23,556 nt of DNA from the NCBI GenBank assembly GCA_016710645.1, contig JADJVI010000038.1:1-23556 (forward strand). Reading direction: 5' to 3'. A program made the translations under genes and the position numbers. Below the pieces are notes generated by a model that did no database searches, was not told where the DNA came from, and saw only the letters and a program-made list of their open reading frames with translations. Positions 1-7,471 of the stretch are shown piece after piece. How positions within the stretch are numbered: position 1 is the first letter of the stretch; each line of letters starts with the position of its first letter. Source of the stretch: Actinomycetales bacterium. Lineage in GTDB: Bacteria; Actinomycetota; Actinomycetes; Actinomycetales; Dermatophilaceae.

Positions 1-2
1 TC

Positions 3-815
3 ATCACGCCACGCACCGCGGGCGTGCCGCATTACGAATACCGCGACGCCGGGTTTGTCGGCGATGGCGTCGTCGAGGCGCTGGTGCGCTCGGTCGGCGA
101 GCACCTCGCGCCCGGCGGCGTGGCCCAGTTCCTCGGCAACTGGGAGATCCGCCGCGGCGCAGACTGGCGCGACCGGTGGCGCGACTGGCTCGCCGACACC
201 GGCCTGGACGCCTGGGTCATCCAGCGCGACGTGCAAGACCCGGCCGAGTATGCCGAGTTGTGGGCTCGCGACGCCGGCCAGCGCCAGGGCGCGGCGATCT
301 ACGAGCAGATGTATGCCGCGTGGCTGGCTGACTTTGCCGATCGCGACGTCGAGGCGATCGGCTTCGGCGTGGTCACCTTGCAGCGCCCGGCCACCGACCG
401 CGAGCCATGGATCGACCTGTCGGTGGTGAACGGCCCGGTCGCTAGCGGGGTCGGACACGCCGTGGATGCCGGACTGGCCGCGCGCACCGCGCTCGCCGAG
501 CGCGGGGAGGCCTGGCTGCTCGACACCGCCTGGCGGGTCGCCCCGGACGTCACCGTGGAACGGCATACCGTGCCCTCGTCCGAGCACCCGGATGCGCCGG
601 CCGCTCTGCTGGCCCGGCAGGGATCGGGGATGCTGCGGGTGGCGACCCTCGACGCCGCGACGGCAGGGCTGCTCGGCGTCTGCGACGGTTCGCTGACGGC
701 ACGCGTCGCTCTCGGCGTCATCGCCGAGTTGCTCGGTGAGAGTGCGGCCGACACGATAGCCGCCGCCCTGCCGACGCTCCGAGCCCTGGTCGCAGACGGC
801 TTCCTGCACGCCTGA
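3..815 (+). CDS. Methyltransferase-like protein (DUF7059-type), C-terminal part
   Basis: The reading frame is open from the window edge, so the gene starts upstream. A GTG at 24 is only an internal codon, because the preceding residues (ITPRTAG) continue naturally into the domain. About 270 residues are visible. The stretch HYEYRDAGFVGDG followed by VEALVRSVGEHLAPGG and FLGNWEIRRG resembles the post-motif part of class I SAM-dependent methyltransferases of the actinobacterial DUF7059 family, with the catalytic half missing from the window. The last ~100 residues look like a winged-helix accessory region. The family assignment comes from recognising the pattern, not from a search. The substrate is unknown. 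The SNF2 helicase gene starts 35 bases downstream on the same strand and could be cotranscribed. Confidence 0.6.
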   Translation: MTPRTAGVPHYEYRDAGFVGDGVVEALVRSVGEHLAPGGVAQFLGNWEIRRGADWRDRWRDWLADTGLDAWVIQRDVQDPAEYAELWARDAGQRQGAAIYEQMYAAWLADFADRDVEAIGFGVVTLQRPATDREPWIDLSVVNGPVASGVGHAVDAGLAARTALAERGEAWLLDTAWRVAPDVTVERHTVPSSEHPDAPAALLARQGSGMLRVATLDAATAGLLGVCDGSLTARVALGVIAELLGESAADTIAAALPTLRALVADGFLHA

Positions 816-850
816 CTCGACCTGCAACGACCGACTCACGGCGAATCCAC

Positions 851-3742
851 GTGTCAGATCAGGAGATCCACGACCGCGTCGAGGGCGACCCCGATCCTGA
901 CCCCGAGCCTGACTCCGAGCCTGACGCGAAGGCTCTCGTCGGTGCCCCGGCCCGCGAGCTGAAGGCCGACCTCGCCGCGCTGTTGCGCGACGCCCGGGCG
1001 CTGCTGGCCGATGTCGACGCTCTCGACACTCGCATCAAGGCGGCCGTTTCCGCGGCGCCGTCGCTCGACGGGCCGAGCGGGTCGGCGCGGTTGGTGCCGC
1101 TGACCGGTGCGGGCGTCACCGTGCTGGACGACATCGACCGGCGGGCCCGCCTGACTGGTGGCGATCCGGAGCTCGTCGGCTGGGCTCGGTCGATCGCGGG
1201 CTGGGTGCCGGGCTATCTAGACCCGATCGGCAAGGCGGGCATCGGGTGGACCCTCATGTTGCGCGGTGCGCAGGTGAGGGCTTCCATCGACGCCGCTCTG
1301 ATCGGAGGCTGGCGGCTGCGGCACGGGGCGCAGGCCGCCGACGTGCCGCGACGCTTTGCCGCCGCAGCCGCCGCCCGCGCCCGCGTGGCCGCAGACGCCC
1401 GCCACTCGACGGGGGCCACCCAGCCGACTGCTGCCCACGTCGGGTGGTTGCGGGAGATCACCGGCCTTGTGGCCGACGATGCCGACCGACCGCTGCTCGA
1501 CGCCGCGGTGGTGCGCCAACTCGCCGAAGTGGGCGCCCTGGCCCAGGGCCTCGTCGGCCAGGAACGGGCTGGTCGTCGCCAGGTGCAGCGCAGCTTCGAT
1601 GCCATCCGGGAAGGGGCCGTCGAGCGGTCCCTGAGCGAGGTGCCGCTCGACCGGCTCCGCGATGCGTCGAGTGTCGCGGGTCTGCGGCTCACCGCGATCG
1701 AAGGGGCTGGCTACCGCACCGTCGCGGACGTGCTGAGGGCGGGACCCGAGGTCCTCGACCTCATTCCGGGAGTCGGTCGGGTGACGGCAGACCAGGTGTA
1801 TGCCGCCGCGCGTCAGGTCGCCGACGTGGCCGCCGCCGACGTCAACCCGCGGCTCGACCCGGACACTCGCGACGGGGCGACGACCGAGCTGGTGCGGGCC
1901 TTGCGGGACTGGTCACGGGTCGGGGGGCCGCTGCGCTGGCTGCGCAGCGATCTGGAGCGGGCCGGGCAGGAACTCGGCGAGCTCGCCGACCAGCCGCTGC
2001 CCGATTCCGGCCTGCTGATCCCCGTCCGCGCAGCCGACGCTGCCCCGGCTGAGGTCGGTCAGCGCATCGACGGATGGGCGCAATGGTGGCGGGCCCGGCA
2101 TACCGAGGTCGTGCGAGCCCAGGAGGAGATCGAGCGGGCCAATCGCGCGCAACCCACGCCGCCGCCCTCGCCTGAGCAGGACGGTGAGCGGGCCTGGTCG
2201 GACTTCCTGGCCCGCCCCTCCGACTACTACGCGTGGCTCGGTGAGGTCACCGGCTTCGGGGTGAAACCGGACGCCGAGCGGGGCGACCTGCCCGAGGAGA
2301 TCGTGGCGGCGATCCGCGACTTCCGGCTGGACCTGTCCCTGGTCACCGCATCGGTGCGTGGTTATCAGGAGTTCGGCGCCAAATTCGCTCTCGTGCAACG
2401 GCATACCCTGCTCGGCGACGAGATGGGGCTGGGCAAGACGGTGCAGGCCATCGCGGCGATGGCCCACCTCACGGCCACGGGGGAGCGGCACTTCCTCGTC
2501 GTGTGCCCGGCTGCGGTGCTGGTCAACTGGCTGCGCGAGATCGCGCGGCACAGTCGGCTCACGGCATACCGACTGCACGGCGAGGACCGGTATGCCGCGC
2601 TCGCGGACTGGCGTGCGCGCGGCGGCGTGGGGGTCACGACCTTCGGGCAGCTCGACACTCTGGAACTGCCGGAGGACCTCGCCCTCGGCATGCTCGTCGC
2701 TGACGAGGCGCACTATCTGAAGAACCCGCAGTCCCAGCGCTCGCGTGCGGTGCAGGCCCTGCTGCCGCGCTCGACGCGAGCCCTGCTGCTCAGTGGCACG
2801 CCCTTGGAGAACCGCTTGGAGGAGTTCGCCACGCTCGTCGGCTATCTGCAACCGCAGGTGCTCGCGGCGCTCGACCCGGCGGCGGCCGTGGTCAAGGCCA
2901 GCGCCTTCCGGCAGGCGGTCGCGCCGGTCTATCTGCGGCGCAATCAGGAAGACGTCCTCACCGAGCTGCCCGAGCTCGTCGAGAGCGAGGAATGGGTCGA
3001 GCTGACCCCGTCGGACCGGCATCGGTATGCCGTGGCCGTCGCAGCCGGCAACTTCATGGCGATGCGTAAAGCCGCTCTCTCGCACGCCGATCCGCAGCAG
3101 TGCGCCAAGCTGGACCGGCTGCTCGACCTCGTGCAGGAATCCGTCGACAACGGTCGGCGGGTGGTGGTCTTCTCGTTCTTCCGCGATGTGCTCGAGATCG
3201 TCACGGGCGCCCTGCGGTCGAGTCTCGGAGGGGCGCCGGTCTTCGGGCCGGTCACGGGATCACTGCCGAGCGATGCCCGCCAGTCGCTGATCGATGACTT
3301 CGCCACGCACGAGCGAGCCGGTGTGCTGGTGAGCCAGATCGAGGCCGGCGGGGTCGGGACCAATATCCAGGCCGCGTCGGTCGTCGTGCTCTGCGAACCG
3401 CAGGTCAAGCCGTCGGCCGAGACCCAGGCCATCGCCCGGGTGCATCGCATGGGCCAGGTGCGATCGGTGCAGGTGCATCGGTTGCTCGGCGACGACTCGG
3501 TCGATGAGCGGATGCTGGAGATCCTCGCGGGCAAGACCGCGGTCTTCGACACCTACGTGCGCGAGAGCGCCATGGGCGACAGCGCACCCGAGGCCATCGA
3601 CATCTCCGAGCGCAACCTCGCGGCCCGGATCATCGCCGCCGAGCAAGAGCGGCTGCAGGTCGGCCCACAGGACGCTCCCAACCCTTCGGGTTCGCCGCAG
3701 GACGCGTCGACGATCCCGGAAGCGCCGCAGGACGCTCGCTAG
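851..3742 (+). CDS. SNF2-family DEAD/DEAH-box helicase with helix-hairpin-helix N-terminal region
   Basis: Superfamily 2 ATPase of the Swi2/Snf2 type, 963 residues; these proteins translocate on double-stranded DNA. Helicase motifs are complete: motif I DEMGLGKT at residues 523-530, motif II DEAH at 618-621, motif III LSGTPLENR near 652, and motif VI ARVHRMGQ at 862-869. The ~480-residue N-terminal part is unusual. It opens with an acidic Asp/Pro/Glu run (residues ~12-26) and carries a helix-hairpin-helix-like segment at ~280-318 (LTAIEGAGYRTV ... LIPGVGRVTADQV), a non-specific DNA-binding element. The C-terminal tail repeats PQDA three times. The start is the GTG at 851; no good Shine-Dalgarno or -10 box precedes it, so the start is less certain than the rest. 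The stop overlaps the convergent membrane-protein stop by 4 bases. A role in DNA repair or replication-fork handling is inference. Confidence 0.9.
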   Translation: MSDQEIHDRVEGDPDPDPEPDSEPDAKALVGAPARELKADLAALLRDARALLADVDALDTRIKAAVSAAPSLDGPSGSARLVPLTGAGVTVLDDIDRRARLTGGDPELVGWARSIAGWVPGYLDPIGKAGIGWTLMLRGAQVRASIDAALIGGWRLRHGAQAADVPRRFAAAAAARARVAADARHSTGATQPTAAHVGWLREITGLVADDADRPLLDAAVVRQLAEVGALAQGLVGQERAGRRQVQRSFDAIREGAVERSLSEVPLDRLRDASSVAGLRLTAIEGAGYRTVADVLRAGPEVLDLIPGVGRVTADQVYAAARQVADVAAADVNPRLDPDTRDGATTELVRALRDWSRVGGPLRWLRSDLERAGQELGELADQPLPDSGLLIPVRAADAAPAEVGQRIDGWAQWWRARHTEVVRAQEEIERANRAQPTPPPSPEQDGERAWSDFLARPSDYYAWLGEVTGFGVKPDAERGDLPEEIVAAIRDFRLDLSLVTASVRGYQEFGAKFALVQRHTLLGDEMGLGKTVQAIAAMAHLTATGERHFLVVCPAAVLVNWLREIARHSRLTAYRLHGEDRYAALADWRARGGVGVTTFGQLDTLELPEDLALGMLVADEAHYLKNPQSQRSRAVQALLPRSTRALLLSGTPLENRLEEFATLVGYLQPQVLAALDPAAAVVKASAFRQAVAPVYLRRNQEDVLTELPELVESEEWVELTPSDRHRYAVAVAAGNFMAMRKAALSHADPQQCAKLDRLLDLVQESVDNGRRVVVFSFFRDVLEIVTGALRSSLGGAPVFGPVTGSLPSDARQSLIDDFATHERAGVLVSQIEAGGVGTNIQAASVVVLCEPQVKPSAETQAIARVHRMGQVRSVQVHRLLGDDSVDERMLEILAGKTAVFDTYVRESAMGDSAPEAIDISERNLAARIIAAEQERLQVGPQDAPNPSGSPQDASTIPEAPQDAR
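2562..2597. repeat. Inverted pair of the octamer, 10-base arms
   Basis: CGGCATACCG (2562-2571) and CGGTATGCCG (2588-2597) are perfect inverted copies 16 bases apart, inside the SNF2 gene. Confidence 0.8.
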
Positions 3743-4473
3743 CTGACGCGACCGGGCACGAACCAGGCCAACAGGCCCAGGAGCACCGCAAGGATCGGGA
3801 ACAGCCACGCCGTGACGATGGGGAAGACCCGTTCGAACCCACCGCGTGCGGCCCCAGGCTGGTCGACTCGGGCCAGGGGATCGGTGATGGCGTCAGGGTC
3901 GACGGACCCGCGGTGCCAGGCGGTCGAGCCGAACACGGCGAGCGCCGCTATCCCGAGGCAGAGCGGCACCGGAGCAGTAAGGGCCTGCGTGGGCCACACG
4001 AGCGGTGCGCCGATGACGACGAGAGTGCCGAGGGTCGCCAGGACGCTCAGTCCGACCCGACGACGATGCAGTTGCGGGTTGACCAGAGCGATGACGACCA
4101 ACAGCGTCGCGACGAAACTCAGGCACAGCCCCGCCGACACCACGACCGCGCCGCCTCGACGCCACGCCTCCACCGCGGGGGTGGTCAGCATGAGCCCGGC
4201 CAGCCCGAGCGCGGTCGGGGCAAGCGCGCTGACCAGCTTCTCGCCGTGCGCCGCCGGGGCCTGCGGGGCGAGCGAACCGGCATACTCCACTGGGTCTCCG
4301 AAGGCATCGATCGGCGACTGGCCGCTCTCGGCGCAATGCGATTCGACCTCGCGCACCGCTGCGCCGATCGCGGCCCCGCTCACCCCCAGCGACCGCAAGG
4401 TCATCGCGAAGGGGATGCTCCAACTCTGCGGCAGGGAGGTCTTGGCAGGATCGAACATGGCCGTGCCTTTCAT
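3739..4473 (-). CDS. HAAS-domain-like multipass membrane protein paired with PadR
   Basis: 244-residue protein. The N-terminal ~75 residues are soluble and helical (LGVSGAAIGAAVREVESHC ... AFGDPVEYAGSLA), resembling the HAAS domain that links PadR regulators to membrane partners. About five hydrophobic segments follow, near residues 84-104, 110-133, 141-160, 166-186 and 219-240. The gene starts 3 bases after the PadR stop, so the two are one operon and probably translationally coupled. A second in-frame ATG at 4458 has a better ribosome site (AAAGG, 7-base spacing), so the true start may be five codons shorter. PadR-HAAS pairs are commonly sensor or effector modules for membrane stress or drugs, but nothing here shows the ligand. 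The 3' end shares a CTAG with the SNF2 stop. Confidence 0.7.
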   Translation of the reverse strand: MKGTAMFDPAKTSLPQSWSIPFAMTLRSLGVSGAAIGAAVREVESHCAESGQSPIDAFGDPVEYAGSLAPQAPAAHGEKLVSALAPTALGLAGLMLTTPAVEAWRRGGAVVVSAGLCLSFVATLLVVIALVNPQLHRRRVGLSVLATLGTLVVIGAPLVWPTQALTAPVPLCLGIAALAVFGSTAWHRGSVDPDAITDPLARVDQPGAARGGFERVFPIVTAWLFPILAVLLGLLAWFVPGRVS

Positions 4474-4476
4474 GGA

Positions 4477-4833
4477 TCAGGCTGTGGGAGAGGGAGATTG
4501 CTCAAGCAGGGCGCTCATGGTGCGAGCGAAGGCCCGCCACTGCGCGACAGAATCGCCCAGGTATGCCGTGCCGCTCGCGGTGATCTCGTAGTACTTCCGC
4601 CCCGGCCCACCCTCGCCGGGGCGCCACTCGATGGCGACATGGCCGGCCTCTTCGAGGCGGCCGAGCAGGGGATAGAGCGTGCCGCCCTTGACCTGGCCGA
4701 GGCCGGCCTCCTCAAGAGCGAGGGCGATGGCGTAGCCATACGACGGGCCACCGTCGGCCAGGCACCGCAGCACGGCGATTTCGAGGACGCCGCGTAGCCA
4801 GTCGCCAGGCCAGGGGGTCGAGGAGGTCGCCAT
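4477..4833 (-). CDS. PadR-family transcriptional repressor
   Basis: 118 residues: the short PadR type, with one winged helix-turn-helix domain and only a short C-terminal helix for dimerisation. Diagnostic stretches are LRGVLEIAVLRCLADGGPSYGYAI, QVKGGTLYPLLGRLEEAGHV and GRKYYEITASGTAYL. Known family members repress their own gene and a neighbouring membrane or detoxification gene until a ligand binds. No Shine-Dalgarno precedes the ATG. A strong promoter ends 6 bases before it, so the mRNA is probably leaderless and begins with the start codon. An 11-base inverted repeat covers the -10 box and touches the start codon, which fits autorepression. It is the first gene of a two-gene operon with the membrane protein downstream. 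Confidence 0.92.
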   Translation of the reverse strand: MATSSTPWPGDWLRGVLEIAVLRCLADGGPSYGYAIALALEEAGLGQVKGGTLYPLLGRLEEAGHVAIEWRPGEGGPGRKYYEITASGTAYLGDSVAQWRAFARTMSALLEQSPSPTA

Positions 4834-4859
4834 GACTAGATAGTAGGTCTATCTAGTCA
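4833..4859 (-). promoter_or_regulatory. Inverted-repeat operator over the PadR -10 box
   Basis: Perfect 11-base arms, TGACTAGATAG and CTATCTAGTCA, flank a 5-base spacer. The site covers the -10 box of the minus-strand padR promoter and reaches the first base of the start codon. It is placed exactly where an autorepressor would block RNA polymerase. PadR operators are typically AT-rich dyads of this kind. That PadR is the binder is inferred from position. Confidence 0.75.
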
Positions 4860-4868
4860 GTCTGTCTA
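4840..4868 (-). promoter_or_regulatory. padR promoter (leaderless)
   Basis: Read on the minus strand: a -35 hexamer TAGACA (4868-4863, five of six to TTGACA), a 17-base spacer, and a -10 hexamer TACTAT (4845-4840). The ATG follows after 6 bases, so transcription should start at the A of the ATG. Confidence 0.75.
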
Positions 4869-4873
4869 GTCAG
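4848..4873 (-). repeat. Tandem 13-base direct repeat in the padR promoter
   Basis: On the minus strand the unit CTGACTAGACAGA (4873-4861) is followed directly by CTGACTAGATAGA (4860-4848), with one mismatch. The downstream copy contributes to the inverted-repeat operator, and the upstream copy contains the -35 hexamer. A further TCTAGA-centred element lies near 4882-4887. Several regulator subunits could bind side by side. Confidence 0.7.
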
Positions 4874-4912
4874 TTGGCCTTTCTAGATGGTCAGCGTCGG
4901 CCGGAAACTTAG

Positions 4913-4942
4913 TTGGTGAGTGAGCACTCACTCACTTACAGT
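4913..4942 (+). promoter_or_regulatory. TetR promoter with dyad operator between -35 and -10
   Basis: The operator at 4916-4935 is a perfect inverted repeat, GTGAGTGAG and CTCACTCAC around a CA centre, a classic TetR-family site. It sits between a weak -35 (TTGGTG, 4913-4918) and a -10 (TACAGT, 4937-4942) separated by 18 bases. The ATG at 4950 follows after 7 bases with no Shine-Dalgarno, so the transcript is probably leaderless. The regulator most likely represses its own gene here. Confidence 0.8.
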
Positions 4943-4949
4943 TCTCGGT

Positions 4950-5588
4950 ATGCCTCCTCGTGCCCGTGCCCTGCCTCCGCAGGAGCGCCGTGCCGCGATT
5001 CTGGAGGCGGTCGTGCCGGTGGTCCTCGACAAGGGCCTCGCGGTCACAACTCGGGAGCTTGCCAGCGCGGCCGGCGTCGCCGAGGGCACCCTCTTCCGGG
5101 TCTTCGAGAGCAAGGACGACCTCGTCCTTGCGGCCGGACGCAGCGTCTTCGCTCGCCGCGACCACCTCGACCGGCTGGCCGCCGTCGACCTGGCCCTCCC
5201 CCTGGAGCAACGCCTGGTGGCCGTCGTCGAGATCCTTCAGGACGTCATGGCGCGCATCCACCGGGTGTTGGTGACCTTCGAGTCGGACAAGGACAAGCTC
5301 GGCAACCCGCGCACGCTGGTCGACCCCGAGGTCTTCGCGCGCAGCGAGGCGCTCATGGCCGCCGTCCTGGAGTCCGACGCTGATCGTTTCCGGCTCCCGG
5401 TCGCCGAGGTCGTCCGGATCCTGCGCAGTCTCACCATGGCGGGCGTCCATCCCGTCGGAATGGGTGCGCCGCTTCAGCCTCGGCAGATCGTCGACATCTT
5501 GCTGCACGGCGTGTTGGAGGCTCAGCGCAACAGCGTGGATACGGGCATGGACGTCGGCACCGGCCCACCCCACCCGAAATCGGGTTGA
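4950..5588 (+). CDS. TetR/AcrR-family transcriptional regulator
   Basis: 212 residues from the ATG at 4950. The N-terminal helix-turn-helix is typical: an ERRAAILEAVVPVVLDKG helix, then TTRELASAAGVAEGTLFRVFESKDDLV at about residues 34-61. The remaining ~150 residues are the helical ligand and dimer domain, which carries no recognisable ligand signature. I prefer 4950 to an in-frame GTG at 4920, because 4920 lies inside the operator and upstream of the -10 box. The gene directly precedes, in the same direction, two half-ABC exporters, the usual layout for a repressor of drug efflux. Whether the exporters are read from this promoter or their own (134-base gap) cannot be settled by eye. Confidence 0.92.
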   Translation: MPPRARALPPQERRAAILEAVVPVVLDKGLAVTTRELASAAGVAEGTLFRVFESKDDLVLAAGRSVFARRDHLDRLAAVDLALPLEQRLVAVVEILQDVMARIHRVLVTFESDKDKLGNPRTLVDPEVFARSEALMAAVLESDADRFRLPVAEVVRILRSLTMAGVHPVGMGAPLQPRQIVDILLHGVLEAQRNSVDTGMDVGTGPPHPKSG

Positions 5589-5667
5589 CCCTCACCCGAC
5601 GTCAGCCCGCAGACTCCACGCTCGACCGAAGCCGAACCACCCCGACCACGCCGACCACACGGCATAC

Positions 5668-5684
5668 CCGATCGCAGTGATCGG
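5668..5684. promoter_or_regulatory. Short perfect dyad upstream of the ABC exporter operon
   Basis: CCGATC and GATCGG arms around a 5-base spacer (GCAGT) lie 39-55 bases before the first exporter gene. The dyad is flanked by two direct copies of CGGCATACCC (5660-5669 and 5697-5706). It may be an operator or a small RNA hairpin. It does not match the TetR dyad at 4916-4935. Confidence 0.35.
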
Positions 5685-5722
5685 TTCTCCACCACCCGGC
5701 ATACCCATCGCAAAGGACCCCC

Positions 5723-7471
5723 ATGCTTTGGCGGATCGTCCGAGACGGCCTGGCCCCGCACCGCGGCGCCTTGTCGCTGCTCGTCGTGCTGCAACTCGTC
5801 AGCACCATCGCCTCGCTCTACCTGCCCAACCTCAACGCCGCGATCATCGACGAGGGTGTCGCGAAGGGCGACACGGGCTACATCGGGCGCACCGGCGCGG
5901 TGATGCTCGCCATCTCGTTCCTGCAGATCCTCGCGAGCGTGTATGCCGTCTACCTCGCCGCCCGCACGGCGATGTCCTTCGGCCGCGACCTACGGGCGCG
6001 GGTCTTCAGTCGGGTGGGCGAGTTCTCGGCGCGGGAGGTGGCCCAGTTCGGGGCGCCGACCCTCATCAGCCGCTCGACCAACGACGTGCAACAGGTGCAG
6101 ATGGTCGTCTTCATGACGCTGGCGATGATGGTCGGGGCGCCGATCATGATGGTCGGCGGCGTCATCATGGCGTTGCGCACCGACGTGGGGCTGTCCTGGC
6201 TGGTCGCCGTCGCGATCCCGGTCCTCGCGATCACCGTCGGGTTGCTGCTGCGCCAGATGCTGCCGCGGTTCCGGGTCATGCAGGACTCCATCGACTCGGT
6301 CAACCGCATCCTGCGCGAGCAGATCACCGGCATCCGGGTGGTGCGGGCGTTCGTGCGAGAACGCTTCGAGCAGAGCCGATTTGCCGAGGCCAACGCCTCG
6401 CTGACCGGCGCTTCGCTGGGCGTCGGGCGGCTCATGGCGATCGTCTTCCCGGTCGTCATGCTCGTGCTCAACCTGTCGACCATCGCGGTGCTGTGGTTCG
6501 GGTCGCACCGGGTCGAGTCGGGTGAGATGCAGGTGGGCGCGCTGACCGCGTTCCTCTCCTATCTCATGCAGATCCTCATGTCGGTGATGATGGCGACGAT
6601 GATGTCGATGATGATCCCGCGGGCCTCGGTGTCCGCGGAGCGCATCGGCGCCGTCCTCGACACCGAGACCTCGGTCGTCATCGCCCGCGGCGGCGGTCGC
6701 CGCGACCTGGCCACCCCCGCGTCGGTGGTCTTCGACCAGGTCGACTTCCATTACCCCAAGGCCGAGGCCGCGGTGCTGCAGGCCATCTCCTTCGAGGCAT
6801 TGCCCGGGCAGACGACCGCGATCATCGGCTCCACCGGCGCCGGCAAGACCACGCTCATCAACCTCGTGCCGCGGCTCTTCGACGCGACCGGGGGCACCGT
6901 GCGGGTCGGCGGCGTCGACGTGCGCGAGGCCGAGCCCGACGTGCTGTGGGGTCGACTTGGCCTCATCCCGCAGCGTCCCTATCTCTTCTCCGGCACCATC
7001 GCCTCCAACCTGCGCTACGGCAAGCCCGATGCCACCGACGATGAATTGTGGCGGGCGCTGCACATTGCCCAGGCCGAAGACTTCGTCCGCGAGATGGATG
7101 GCGGCCTGGACGCGAGCATCTCCCAGGGCGGCACCAACGTCTCCGGTGGTCAGCGCCAGCGGCTGGCCATCGCCCGGGCCATCGTCCGCCAACCCGACAT
7201 CTACCTCTTCGATGACGCCTTCTCGGCGCTCGATGTCGCCACGGATGCCCGCCTTCGGGCCGCGCTCGCGCCGGTCACCCGGCAGGCCACGGTCATCGTC
7301 GTCGCCCAGCGCGTGTCGACGATCATCGACGCCGACCAGATCATCGTCCTGGACGACGGGCGCATCGTCGGGCGCGGACGGCATACCGAGTTGTTGCGTA
7401 GGTGCCCGACCTATCAGGAGATCGTCGTGTCCCAGCGCGCGGCCGAGGACCAGCTGGAGGTGACCCGATGA
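5723..7471 (+). CDS. ABC exporter half-transporter, subunit with degenerate catalytic site
   Basis: 582 residues: an N-terminal six-helix transmembrane domain (about 15-310), then an ATPase domain (about 335-575). Walker A is GSTGAGKTT (369-377), the signature VSGGQ (473-477), and Walker B runs LFDD, ending D497-D498. The residue after the Walker B Asp, normally the catalytic Glu, is Asp498. In heterodimeric exporters of the TM287/288 and LmrCD type this marks the subunit that carries the degenerate ATP site but supplies a good signature motif to the partner. The ribosome site AAAGGA (5712-5717) lies 5 bases before the ATG. The stop overlaps the next start as ATGA, so both subunits are cotranslated. 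The likely cargo is a drug or lipid; the sequence does not show which. Confidence 0.93.
   Translation: MLWRIVRDGLAPHRGALSLLVVLQLVSTIASLYLPNLNAAIIDEGVAKGDTGYIGRTGAVMLAISFLQILASVYAVYLAARTAMSFGRDLRARVFSRVGEFSAREVAQFGAPTLISRSTNDVQQVQMVVFMTLAMMVGAPIMMVGGVIMALRTDVGLSWLVAVAIPVLAITVGLLLRQMLPRFRVMQDSIDSVNRILREQITGIRVVRAFVRERFEQSRFAEANASLTGASLGVGRLMAIVFPVVMLVLNLSTIAVLWFGSHRVESGEMQVGALTAFLSYLMQILMSVMMATMMSMMIPRASVSAERIGAVLDTETSVVIARGGGRRDLATPASVVFDQVDFHYPKAEAAVLQAISFEALPGQTTAIIGSTGAGKTTLINLVPRLFDATGGTVRVGGVDVREAEPDVLWGRLGLIPQRPYLFSGTIASNLRYGKPDATDDELWRALHIAQAEDFVREMDGGLDASISQGGTNVSGGQRQRLAIARAIVRQPDIYLFDDAFSALDVATDARLRAALAPVTRQATVIVVAQRVSTIIDADQIIVLDDGRIVGRGRHTELLRRCPTYQEIVVSQRAAEDQLEVTR

Noticed and set aside
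5990..7384. 464-codon minus-strand frame antisense to the first exporter gene
   Set aside because: His/Asp/Arg/Gly-rich composition with no fold or ribosome site; it mirrors the codon bias of the real gene.
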